The notes under the pieces are model-generated. The model worked only from the letters and a program-made list of their open reading frames with translations, searched no databases and was not told the origin of the DNA. From positions 1-8,226 of the forward strand of contig CATNEU010000053.1 of the NCBI GenBank assembly GCA_950097605.1: a stretch of DNA of 8,226 nt, in the 5' to 3' direction. Shown in pieces: positions 1-6,097 of the stretch (the stretch's first letter is position 1; each line of letters starts with the position of its first letter). The DNA comes from an uncultured Oscillospiraceae bacterium (GTDB lineage Bacteria > Bacillota > Clostridia > Oscillospirales > Ruminococcaceae). The position numbers and the translations under genes were made by a program.

Positions 1-2
1 TG

Positions 3-23
3 ATCGAGGACTTTACAAGCTGA
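3..23 (+). CDS. Possible 3' tail of a rightward gene (partial)
   Basis: The third frame reads I-E-D-F-T-S and stops at TGA (21-23), eight bases before a perfect rho-independent hairpin. That position is what the end of a rightward gene would look like. Only six codons are visible, so the product cannot be named. An alternative is that the real stop is the TGA at 1-3 in another frame, or that the gene ends outside the window. Confidence 0.25.
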   Translation: MEDFTS

Positions 24-30
24 CCGCAGC

Positions 31-83
31 ATATGCAAAAACAAGGCGCCTTCCGTTTTGGATGGCGCCTTGTTTTTGCATAT
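31..83. terminator. Perfect 20-bp bidirectional terminator hairpin
   Basis: Bases 31-50 are the exact reverse complement of 64-83, with a 13-base loop (51-63). The arms hold a GGCGCC core flanked by A- and T-rich tracts, so each strand reads a GC stem followed by a T-run (TTGTTTTTG). It lies between an unseen rightward gene and the convergent HD-domain gene and can terminate both. Confidence 0.85.
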
Positions 84-96
84 ATACCGCCGCACG

Positions 97-756
97 CTAC
101 AGCAGCTTGGAACCGTTGATGACCAGCGAAAAGCGCAGCTTCAAAAATTCCGCCGCACGCCTGCACAGTACCATCCGGCCCAGAAAAATCTCGAAATAGT
201 TCATCACTGCGCAGATCTGCGGGTCAATTTCGATCTCCAGCGTGATCACCTTTTGGTCCGCCGAAAGCGACAGCGCCGACTTTTTCACAGCGTAGTTCAC
301 GCGGTCGTGGATGTCAAACGTTGCAATTTCCGTATTGCGCACCCGCGAACGGCGCACGTCGCTCTTATCCGCGAGGATCAGCGCCGCCGCCACCGGGCTG
401 CCCGGAAAACCCGTGCTCTCGTCGTGGTTGCCGATGGCGGAAATGACCGTTGCAATCTCCGCGGGGTCCATCTGCATGTTGTCCAGCAGACGAAACGCCA
501 TCACCGCGCCGCTCTGCGCATGGTCCACACGGTTGACAATGTTGCCGATATCGTGCATATAGCCCGCGATCTGCGCGAGCTGCGCCTGCCGCTCGTCATA
601 GCCGAGCTCCAGCAGAATGCGGCTGGCGGTGACCGCGCATTTGGTCACATGCGCAAACGCGTGCTCCGTATAGCCAAGCGCGGCCAGTGCTTCATCGGCC
701 TTTTTGATATAGATATTGATGTGTTCGTTGTGCCGGATATCCTCAAAGGTAATCAT
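97..756 (-). CDS. HD-domain phosphohydrolase
   Basis: This gene encodes a 219-residue cytosolic protein with an HD-type metal-dependent phosphohydrolase domain. Visible ligand candidates are His32/His36 (EHAFAH), the His68-Asp69 doublet in GYMHDIGN, Asn110-His111-Asp112 (GNHDES) and Asp130 in ADKSD, spaced as in the HD superfamily. No GGDEF, PAS or RelA/SpoT synthetase domain is attached. The C-terminal 60 residues are an alpha/beta extension (LEIEIDP) without a motif I recognise. HD enzymes hydrolyse phosphoester bonds in nucleotides or signalling nucleotides; the substrate here cannot be told. The chosen ATG (756) follows AGGGGAGG about 11 bases upstream. The reading frame stays open to 804, but a start there would put the ribosome site inside the gene. 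It is transcribed alone, divergently from galE, and ends at the terminator at 31-83. Confidence 0.85.
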   Translation of the reverse strand: MITFEDIRHNEHINIYIKKADEALAALGYTEHAFAHVTKCAVTASRILLELGYDERQAQLAQIAGYMHDIGNIVNRVDHAQSGAVMAFRLLDNMQMDPAEIATVISAIGNHDESTGFPGSPVAAALILADKSDVRRSRVRNTEIATFDIHDRVNYAVKKSALSLSADQKVITLEIEIDPQICAVMNYFEIFLGRMVLCRRAAEFLKLRFSLVINGSKLL

Positions 757-810
757 ATTGCCGGTAGCCTCCCCTGTCCTATTCATACCGCCCCACAGGG
801 CCATACATCT

Positions 811-840
811 ATTGTATAGAAAAACTGTCCGCTTATCCAG
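811..840 (-). promoter_or_regulatory. Possible promoter of the HD-domain gene
   Basis: On the minus strand TATACAAT (811-818) gives a TACAAT -10 candidate 55 bases before the start codon. The -35 position holds only a weak match (TGGATA, 17-base spacer). The -10 resembles the element upstream of the deacetylase and AI-2E genes. Support is limited to position and the -10. Confidence 0.3.
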
Positions 841-890
841 AAGATATTTGTAAAATCCGAAGATTTTTTTGGCGGTTCACACCGCTCCGA

Positions 891-920
891 TTGACAACCC
901 CGCCGCACGGGTATTATAGT
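891..920 (+). promoter_or_regulatory. Sigma-A-type promoter of galE
   Basis: A consensus -35 TTGACA (891-896) is followed by TATAGT (915-920) at 18 bases; overlapping TATTAT (912-917) is an alternative -10 at 15 bases. Transcription would start near 926, leaving a leader of about 100 bases ahead of the galE start codon. Confidence 0.7.
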
Positions 921-928
921 AGAAAGCG

Positions 929-1004
929 CAGGCCGGCCCCAGCGGCTGTCTTTTGGACCCGATGCGGTCCCGCCGCCGGCCTGAAATTGCGGCAAAACGC
1001 CGTG
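929..1004 (+). other. Folded 5' leader of galE
   Basis: The arm CAGGCCGGC (929-937) pairs perfectly with GCCGGCCTG (975-983). Inside it GGACC (955-959) pairs with GGTCC (966-970) over a six-base loop. A separate small hairpin, CGGC (990-993) with GCCG (999-1002), sits directly before the ribosome site at 1007-1014. No T-run follows, so it does not look like an intrinsic attenuator. It does not match a riboswitch class I recognise. It could stabilise the mRNA or control ribosome access. Confidence 0.5.
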
Positions 1005-1027
1005 TTAGAAAGAGGTGTGTTCCCACT

Positions 1028-2035
1028 ATGAAAATATTGGTTACCGGCGGAGCGGGTTTTATCGGCTCCCACACATGTGTTGAACTGCTTGCCGCGGGCT
1101 ACGAGGTTGTGATTGTGGACAACCTTTGCAACTCCAAAAAGGAAGCTGTGCGGCGCATTGAGGAAATCGCGGGGAAATCCGTCACGTTCTATCAGGATGA
1201 TATCCTCGACGCCGGCGCACTGGACCGCATCTTTGCGGAACACCGGATCGACGCGGTGATCCACTTTGCCGGCCTGAAGGCCGTTGGCGAATCGGTTTCG
1301 ATCCCCCTGCGCTATTATCATAACAACATCACCGGCACGCTGGTCCTCTGCGAGACAATGGCCAGGCACGGCTGCAAAAGGATGGTGTTCAGCTCCTCGG
1401 CCACGGTCTATGGCACACCCAAAACCGTGCCGATCAAAGAGGATTTCCCGCTGTCCACCACCAATCCCTATGGCAGCACAAAGCTCATGATTGAGCAGAT
1501 CCTGCGGGACGTCTATGTCTCGGACAACGAGTGGAGCATCGCGCTGCTGCGGTATTTCAATCCGATTGGCGCGCACAAGAGCGGGCGTATCGGCGAAAAT
1601 CCCAACGGCATTCCAAACAACCTCATGCCCTACATCACCCAGGTGGCCATGGGCAAGCTCGAACGGCTCGGCGTGTTCGGCAACGATTACCCCACCCCGG
1701 ACGGCACCGGCGTGCGGGACTATATCCATGTTGTGGATTTGAGCCTTGGGCACCTCAAAGCGCTCGATAAGGTGCTCTCGTCGAACGGCGTGGACGCCTA
1801 CAACCTCGGCACCGGCAAGGGCTACAGTGTGCTGGAGATCGTGCAGGCCTTTGAAAAGGCCACCGGAAAAAAGGTGCCGTATGCGATTATGCCGCGCCGT
1901 CCCGGCGACATTGCCGCCTGCTATGCAGACCCCTCCAAAAGCCGGGACGAGCTGGGCTTTACTGCGACGCGTGGCATTCAGGAGATGTGCGAGGACTCCT
2001 GGCGGTTTATGGAGCAAAACCCGGACGGGCTTTGA
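1028..2035 (+). CDS. galE: UDP-glucose 4-epimerase
   Basis: This gene encodes a 335-residue cytosolic short-chain dehydrogenase/reductase that interconverts UDP-glucose and UDP-galactose (often also UDP-GlcNAc/GalNAc in Gram-positives) through a 4-keto intermediate with bound NAD. The NAD-binding glycine motif TGGAGFIGS is at residues 6-14, with Asp31-Asn32 (VDNLCNS) after the second strand. The catalytic triad is Ser124 (SSSATVYG), Tyr148 and Lys152 (YGSTK). Also present are the GalE signatures HFAGLKAVGES (79-89), RYFNPIGAH (175-183) and the sugar-nucleotide region RRPGD (290-294). Length matches the family (about 330-340). The ATG at 1028 begins exactly at the Rossmann strand MKILVTGG and has AGAGGTG 10 bases upstream. 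It has its own promoter and terminator, so it is probably monocistronic. The likely role is supplying UDP-galactose for the Leloir pathway or for surface polysaccharide, which suits the envelope genes nearby. Confidence 0.97.
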   Translation: MKILVTGGAGFIGSHTCVELLAAGYEVVIVDNLCNSKKEAVRRIEEIAGKSVTFYQDDILDAGALDRIFAEHRIDAVIHFAGLKAVGESVSIPLRYYHNNITGTLVLCETMARHGCKRMVFSSSATVYGTPKTVPIKEDFPLSTTNPYGSTKLMIEQILRDVYVSDNEWSIALLRYFNPIGAHKSGRIGENPNGIPNNLMPYITQVAMGKLERLGVFGNDYPTPDGTGVRDYIHVVDLSLGHLKALDKVLSSNGVDAYNLGTGKGYSVLEIVQAFEKATGKKVPYAIMPRRPGDIAACYADPSKSRDELGFTATRGIQEMCEDSWRFMEQNPDGL

Positions 2036-2077
2036 GAAAAGAGACTGCAACGGTTTTACAGGCTCCAAACGGCATCC

Positions 2078-2126
2078 ATAAAAAAGCAGCGGGAAAACGC
2101 ATGGCGTTTTCCCGCTGCTTTTTTAT
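2078..2126. terminator. Perfect 23-bp bidirectional terminator hairpin
   Basis: Bases 2078-2100 are the exact reverse complement of 2104-2126, with the three-base loop ATG. The GC stem (GCAGCGGG) is bordered by six A on the left and six T on the right, so it ends galE transcripts rightward and bactofilin transcripts leftward. Confidence 0.93.
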
Positions 2127-2138
2127 ACCGACAAGCCC

Positions 2139-2852
2139 TTATGCCTGTTTGTTGCCGTTTCGATTCTCGTTGAAGAGATTCTGGATGGCCTTTTCATCCC
2201 GTGCCATCGTGATGGTACCCTGGATCACCGCACCGTCGTTGATTTGCAGCGAATTTGATTTGATATCGCCGACGACGACCGAGGTTTTGTCAAAGATTGC
2301 AAGGTCTTTGGCGGTGACGTTGCCCTTGACTTTACCGCTGATTTTCGCACTGCCGGCGTCAATGTCGCCAATCACAAGAGTGGCTTCGCTCACGGCCAGA
2401 TTCTCGCTGCAGGAGAGGTTTCCGTTGATTTTGCCCGTGTCGATATACATGCTCTTGGATTTGAGGTTGCCCGTGACCTCGCCGTAGATCTCAAGCTGTC
2501 TTGAGCAGGCGATATCGCCGTTCACAACGCCGTTGACGCGCATCGAGCTATTGGCCACAATGTTGCCGTTGATCACCGTATCCTTAGAAATCACGGTAAT
2601 TTCGGTGCTCTCGGGCGCCGCAGGCGCCTTCTGGATCGGCTCAATTTTGATCTCCGGCTGGCGGATGGCCGCGCTTCCCGGATGCTGCACAACCACCGGC
2701 TGCTCTTTCGGCTGCTTCGGCGCGCTGGCGGCAGGCGTTCCCGCCGAGTTGTTGGGCTTCTGATTGGTCTTCTGCGCAGGCTCCTCTTTTGCTCCCCCTA
2801 CCGGCGAAAACACTTCTTTCACAGCTTGTTTGAAATCTGATTTAATTCCCAT
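2139..2852 (-). CDS. Bactofilin family polymer-forming protein
   Basis: This gene encodes a 237-residue protein of the bactofilin (DUF583) family, which self-assembles into nonpolar cytoskeletal filaments at the membrane and often positions wall-modifying enzymes. After a short amphipathic N-terminus (1-17) comes a disordered stretch rich in Pro, Gln, Lys and Ala (about 20-82). The beta-helix core (83-218) shows the typical rung repeat, a Gly-Asn/Asp doublet roughly every 16-17 residues: NGN 95, NGD 111, GN 128, NGN 143, GD 162, GN 177, GD 195, QGT 211. A short charged tail follows. No transmembrane segment is visible, as usual for the family. The ATG has AAGGAGT eight bases upstream. It lies 118 bases behind the deacetylase on the same strand with no clear promoter in the gap, so the two are probably cotranscribed. 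This suggests, by inference, that it scaffolds the deacetylase or its substrate zone. Confidence 0.9.
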   Translation of the reverse strand: MGIKSDFKQAVKEVFSPVGGAKEEPAQKTNQKPNNSAGTPAASAPKQPKEQPVVVQHPGSAAIRQPEIKIEPIQKAPAAPESTEITVISKDTVINGNIVANSSMRVNGVVNGDIACSRQLEIYGEVTGNLKSKSMYIDTGKINGNLSCSENLAVSEATLVIGDIDAGSAKISGKVKGNVTAKDLAIFDKTSVVVGDIKSNSLQINDGAVIQGTITMARDEKAIQNLFNENRNGNKQA

Positions 2853-2970
2853 TTTGTTACTCCTTTACCTATGCTCGATTTTCTTCCCTACTGGTCCCTA
2901 TGTACCTCCAGGCGCCCTCCGGCAGCTTTTTGGCGCGCCGCGGGCGGTTCACAGTCTTGCCGGCCGGTTT

Positions 2971-4008
2971 TTACTGGTCGCTGTGATCGTCCTCCGCGTA
3001 TTCGCTGTAATCGCTGAGCGATTTGAATTGCACGGGCGTCACCTCCGGCGTCAAACGGTCAAACACAAAGCCCTCCGCCGCGTAATACTCAATAATGTTT
3101 GGCAGGGCGGCCGCTGTATTGACCTTTGGTTTGCTGTCGTGGAAAAGCACCTGTGAAACCGTGCTCTTCCGGCTGTATTTCGTAGCGTTGTTTGTAATGC
3201 TGGAAATCGACGGCGGCGGATTGGACGCATCCTGCGAGGAGACGTTCCAGTCGTAATAGACAAAGCCGCGGCGGGTCATTTCGGCAATCAGCTCTCCTGT
3301 AATGCCGGAGCGCTCCGCATACACGTTGTTGCTGCCGCCGGGGAAACGGAACATGGTGGGATACTGCCCCGTAGTTTTGTAAAGCAGCTCATAGAGCCGG
3401 TTGAAATCCGCCAAATAGGCATCCACCGATTCATAAATCTGTTCATAATTGTGCGTATAGCTGTGGATGGCAAGCGTATGCCCCTCGTCCACAATGCGTT
3501 TATACAGCGCAAGGGATTCGTCGTCCTCCCGCCCGATCACGAAAAAGGTCGCCCGGATCCCATAGAGCTTCAGCGTATCCAGCACTTTCACGGTGTTCTC
3601 CGACGGGCCGTCGTCAAATGTCAGATAAACGGTGTTTTTCTCTGGAAGCTTGGCCTCCACCTGGTTGTCCACGCGCATATCGGGATACAGCTTTTGATAT
3701 GGCTTGGTATAGTGCACGGCATCCGTTGAATCACCGGGGTCGCTGCTCTCTCCGATATTTTTAATATCGGAGCTGCTGTTGCTGGAGCTTCCCGTCGGGC
3801 TTTTATCCTGCGCGTCCCCGGCGCCCTGCTTGTACAGTATGACCTGCTGGGTTAGCTGCTCGACGTCGTTCTGCAGGGCAGAAACACGCAGGGACTGCAC
3901 AATGGCAACCGTGACCGATGAGAGGACGATCAACCCGATAAATCCCATGATGACCAGCTTAAAAATCACAACGTTTCGTCTGTTATAAATAGTACCACCC
4001 CTTATCAT
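2971..4008 (-). CDS. Membrane-anchored polysaccharide deacetylase (CE4 / NodB)
   Basis: This 345-residue protein has a signal anchor at residues 16-38, a short probable coiled coil (about 40-60), a Ser/Asp/Gly-rich extracellular linker (62-98) and a NodB homology domain (about 125-320). The CE4 motifs are in order: TFDDGP (130-135; Asp132 as base, Asp133 as metal ligand), HSYTH (182-186; two metal His), RFPGGS (221-226), DWNVSSQD (253-260) and LFHDS (288-292). All catalytic residues are present, so it should be an active Zn/Co-dependent N-deacetylase acting outside the membrane, probably on peptidoglycan GlcNAc or MurNAc; a surface glycan is the alternative. RFPGGS in place of the common R-x-P-Y-G form resembles peptidoglycan deacetylases of Clostridia. 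The start is uncertain: the ATG at 4008 has no ribosome site upstream, while AAGGGGTGG lies just inside the frame. Bactofilin follows in the same direction. Confidence 0.93.
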   Translation of the reverse strand: MIRGGTIYNRRNVVIFKLVIMGFIGLIVLSSVTVAIVQSLRVSALQNDVEQLTQQVILYKQGAGDAQDKSPTGSSSNSSSDIKNIGESSDPGDSTDAVHYTKPYQKLYPDMRVDNQVEAKLPEKNTVYLTFDDGPSENTVKVLDTLKLYGIRATFFVIGREDDESLALYKRIVDEGHTLAIHSYTHNYEQIYESVDAYLADFNRLYELLYKTTGQYPTMFRFPGGSNNVYAERSGITGELIAEMTRRGFVYYDWNVSSQDASNPPPSISSITNNATKYSRKSTVSQVLFHDSKPKVNTAAALPNIIEYYAAEGFVFDRLTPEVTPVQFKSLSDYSEYAEDDHSDQ

Positions 4009-4029
4009 ATCTGGCGGACAGATCCTACC

Positions 4030-4059
4030 ATTGTATATGATAATCCTACAGATATTCCC
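4030..4059 (-). promoter_or_regulatory. Bipartite motif GGGAAT-N13-TCATATACAAT, copy 1
   Basis: Reading the minus strand, GGGAAT (4054-4059) is followed after 13 bases by TCATATACAAT (4030-4040), ending 21 bases before the deacetylase ATG. The same two elements with the same spacing recur upstream of the AI-2E gene. The right part looks like a -10 (TACAAT). It could be a second promoter, perhaps for an alternative sigma factor, or a shared regulator site. Confidence 0.35.
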
Positions 4060-4081
4060 ATATTAAAAAACTCTCAAATAT

Positions 4082-4110
4082 ATTATAAACACATTCCGAG
4101 CCTTTTGCAA
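4082..4110 (-). promoter_or_regulatory. Sigma-A-type promoter of the deacetylase-bactofilin unit
   Basis: On the minus strand TTGCAA (4105-4110) is followed by a perfect TATAAT (4082-4087) after exactly 17 bases. This puts the start of transcription near 4075, about 65 bases before the deacetylase ATG. It sits in an AT-rich spacer (4009-4290) in which I see no convincing terminator for the AI-2E gene upstream, so readthrough from that gene is possible. Confidence 0.7.
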
Positions 4111-4290
4111 TCGTTTCCCCCAAAAACCCTTAAAATCGGGAACTATTTTTCGAGATAACCAATTATCATGCTGGGATTTCCGGTATTTTAAATAAAACTG
4201 CCCAAGACCCACGTTTATTTTGTTGCGTGCCCTCTAGAAAACGGCACATTGTGTCTCGCAAACGCCTGCGGTTTATCCTATCAATTCCAG

Positions 4291-5472
4291 TTATGGAAGC
4301 GGATGCTCCTCCGAGGCATAGGATTTCGTATCGGTTGGCAGGCCCTTTTTTTCGAGTGAACGCTCAATCTGCGTCCGGACCAGCGAATAGATCACCGCAA
4401 AGGTGGGCACACCGATAAACATACCCAAAAATCCGAACAGGCCGCCTCCCACAAGGATGGCGAAAATCACCCAGAACGCCGTGATGCCTGTGGAGTCGCC
4501 CAAAATCTTGGGGCCGATGATATTGCCGTCGATCTGCTGAATCACCACAATGATGATTACAAACAGCAGGCATTTAAACGGGTTTTCGATCAGAATGATA
4601 ATCGCGCTCGGCACCGCGCCAATAAACGGTCCGAAAAACGGAATTACATTTGTGATGCCCACAATGACCGAAACCAGCAGCGCATACGGCATCTGGAAGA
4701 CCGACAGCACCAGAAAGGTCAGCACGCCGATGATTAGGGAGTCGATCAATTTGCCCGAGATAAACCCGCTGAAGGTGGCGTTGGTTTTGTGCGTAACACC
4801 CACAAGGTGTTCCACATAGTGCTTTGGAAGCAGTGCATACAGCACCTTTTTGAGCTGCGCAAAAAACTTCTCCTTGCTCAGCAGCATATACACCGAGATA
4901 ATCAGGCCGATCACCCCGTTTTTCACAAAGGTGGTAATATTGATCGTAGCGTCGAGCAGCATGGGCGCAACCTTGCCGAGGATCTCCGCCGACTGGGTCA
5001 TAACCCCTTCGACCGACTCGTTGATCGAACCCATAAACGCCTCCGGCAGGCTCAGTTTCTCCACCATATCGGTCATCCAACTCTGGATGGCCTGGATATA
5101 GGATGGGATGTTGTTGACAAGGCTGGTGATGCTCTGCGCAAGCTGCGGAATCACAAACGATAGGAACGCAAAGAGCAGCGCGGCGACAAATAGAAACGAA
5201 ACCAGCAATGCCAGCGCGCGCCGCAGCCCCGCGTACTTGTCCCCGCGGATCTTTGAGAAAAACACCCGCTCGCAGAACTTCACAACCGGGTTGACGAGAA
5301 ACGCAATTGCAAACCCATACACAAATGGGCTGATCAGCGACAGAAAAAAAGAGGCCCCGCTTAAAAACACCCCAAAGTTGCCGACAAACACGGCAAACAG
5401 AATGCTTGCGGCGATCACCAAAAACGCATATACGGCAATTGTGGTATACTTTCGGTTCCAATGAATCTTCAA
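4291..5472 (-). CDS. AI-2E family transporter (PerM/YdiK/YtvI-like permease)
   Basis: This polytopic membrane protein of about 393 residues belongs to the AI-2E (formerly UPF0118) family; members have been linked to AI-2 or small-solute export and Na+/H+ antiport, and the substrate here is unknown. Numbering from the GTG at 5478, hydrophobic segments lie near 13-33, 36-62, 88-110, 183-200, 245-261, 264-296, 303-314 and 332-366, with an amphipathic region at 112-180. Family hallmarks are FSGFISGKLIDS (236-247), NVIPFFGPFIGAVP (277-290), QQIDGNIIGPKILGDSTGI (314-332) and GGGLFGFLGMFIGVP (344-358). The C-terminal tail is short and charged. GGGGGAGG lies only two bases before the GTG at 5478 but eight bases before the TTG at 5472, so TTG is the better start. 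It is transcribed divergently from the small membrane protein gene and lies about 280 bases ahead of the deacetylase. Confidence 0.92.
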   Translation of the reverse strand: MKIHWNRKYTTIAVYAFLVIAASILFAVFVGNFGVFLSGASFFLSLISPFVYGFAIAFLVNPVVKFCERVFFSKIRGDKYAGLRRALALLVSFLFVAALLFAFLSFVIPQLAQSITSLVNNIPSYIQAIQSWMTDMVEKLSLPEAFMGSINESVEGVMTQSAEILGKVAPMLLDATINITTFVKNGVIGLIISVYMLLSKEKFFAQLKKVLYALLPKHYVEHLVGVTHKTNATFSGFISGKLIDSLIIGVLTFLVLSVFQMPYALLVSVIVGITNVIPFFGPFIGAVPSAIIILIENPFKCLLFVIIIVVIQQIDGNIIGPKILGDSTGITAFWVIFAILVGGGLFGFLGMFIGVPTFAVIYSLVRTQIERSLEKKGLPTDTKSYASEEHPLP

Positions 5473-5523
5473 AAGCACATCCTCCCCCGCTCAGCCGGTG
5501 CAGCGGACAGCACGCAGCCGGAT

Positions 5524-5553
5524 ATTGTATATGACCGATGCAGGGCCATTCCC
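5524..5553 (-). promoter_or_regulatory. Bipartite motif GGGAAT-N13-TCATATACAAT, copy 2
   Basis: On the minus strand GGGAAT (5548-5553), 13 bases, then TCATATACAAT (5524-5534), ending about 45-50 bases before the AI-2E start. Elements and spacing match copy 1 at 4030-4059 while the 13-base spacer differs, as expected for a binding site rather than a duplication. Confidence 0.35.
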
Positions 5554-5585
5554 TGGCGGGCCCGTTGCCGGCTCTGCGCCCGCCA
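5554..5585 (-). other. GC hairpin in the AI-2E gene leader
   Basis: TGGCGGGC (5554-5561) pairs perfectly with GCCCGCCA (5578-5585) over a 16-base loop. It falls inside the roughly 160-base leader between the putative promoter at 5643-5672 and the start codon. No T-run follows, so it is not a terminator. Function unknown. Confidence 0.45.
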
Positions 5586-5642
5586 TCCGTGGCCAAGCAC
5601 ACATGCTGACGCTCTGTAAACAGAATTGTCTTCTATTATATA

Positions 5643-5672
5643 ACTATAGCACAAGCGGTGCATTCTATGCAA
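5643..5672 (-). promoter_or_regulatory. Putative sigma-A-type promoter of the AI-2E gene
   Basis: On the minus strand TTGCAT (5667-5672), an 18-base spacer and TATAGT (5643-5648). A perfect TATAAT (5635-5640) lies just downstream but without a good -35. Either would give a leader of about 150-160 bases. Confidence 0.5.
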
Positions 5673-5722
5673 CTCAAACTGTGTGAACTTTTATTCGCAG
5701 GCACGCTCCCCGCATGTTGATC

Positions 5723-5752
5723 TTGCGCCTTGTCCGGCGGGTATAGTATAAT
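5723..5752 (+). promoter_or_regulatory. Putative promoter of the small membrane protein/peptidase unit
   Basis: TTGCGC (5723-5728) and a perfect TATAAT (5747-5752) are separated by 18 bases; TATAGT (5742-5747) overlaps it. Transcription would begin near 5759. It is back to back with the AI-2E promoter. Confidence 0.55.
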
Positions 5753-5759
5753 GAATAGG

Positions 5760-5906
5760 ATTCACGGTGTCCCCCGCTTTCGCAGGCCCCCTGCGAAGGA
5801 TCCGCCGCCATACGGCGCACTGGCCGGTTGGGCGCTGCAGGGCGCGGAGATACCGCAACAAAAATCGGCGCTCTGGTGCGCGCCGCGGGAAAGGAGCCTC
5901 TCCAAA
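5760..5906 (+). other. Hairpin-rich 5' leader before the small membrane protein
   Basis: About 147 bases separate the putative start of transcription from the small gene. Three hairpins follow one another: 5777-5785 with 5791-5799 (core TTCGCAG/CTGCGAA, five-base loop), CGCCG 5803-5807 with CGGCG 5813-5817, and CGGCGC 5866-5871 with GCGCCG 5880-5885. The last ends five bases before the ribosome site at 5890-5896. I recognise no known riboswitch, T-box, SRP RNA or RNase P signature. It may be a cis-regulatory leader or an independent small RNA. Confidence 0.5.
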
Positions 5907-6017
5907 ATGTTGACACCACCAGACAGAAAAAAGCCCGGCCCTTTGAAAACCGCGCTGATGACCGCCGGCATGATTTTGCTTTTGATTTTAATTGGATATT
6001 TCTTTGGCGGTAAATAG
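5907..6017 (+). CDS. Small single-span membrane protein (36 residues)
   Basis: The ATG at 5907 has a strong AAAGGAG (5890-5896) ten bases upstream and opens a 36-codon frame ending in TAA. The peptide has a basic, Pro-rich N-terminus (residues 3-14, TPPDRKKPGPLK) and one hydrophobic helix (about 16-33, containing LLLILIGYFF), ending GGK. The positive-inside rule predicts a cytoplasmic N-terminus. I do not recognise a family. It is 80 bases upstream of the permuted peptidase gene on the same strand, probably in one transcript, so it may assist or anchor that enzyme; this is inference. The frame stays open upstream to 5730, but that part is Pro/Arg-rich leader sequence without a ribosome site. 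Confidence 0.65.
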   Translation: MLTPPDRKKPGPLKTALMTAGMILLLILIGYFFGGK

Positions 6018-6097
6018 GGGAATACGCATCCTTCTATCTTCTTAAGCCGCCGCATACACTGTATACGATCCGATATCATTCTTCAAAGGAGTTGCAT

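Noticed and set aside
58..819. Rightward frame of 253 codons over the HD-domain gene
   Set aside because: It lies antisense to a gene with clear HD motifs, has Arg/His-rich composition typical of a shadow frame, and begins inside the terminator hairpin.
914..2068. Leftward frame of 384 codons antisense to galE
   Set aside because: galE is certain from its motifs; the antisense frame has no ribosome site and no recognisable domain.
4574..5602. Leftward frame of 342 codons overlapping the AI-2E gene
   Set aside because: It is a +1/-1 shadow of the AI-2E permease; composition is Cys/Arg-rich with no hydrophobic pattern and no start signal.
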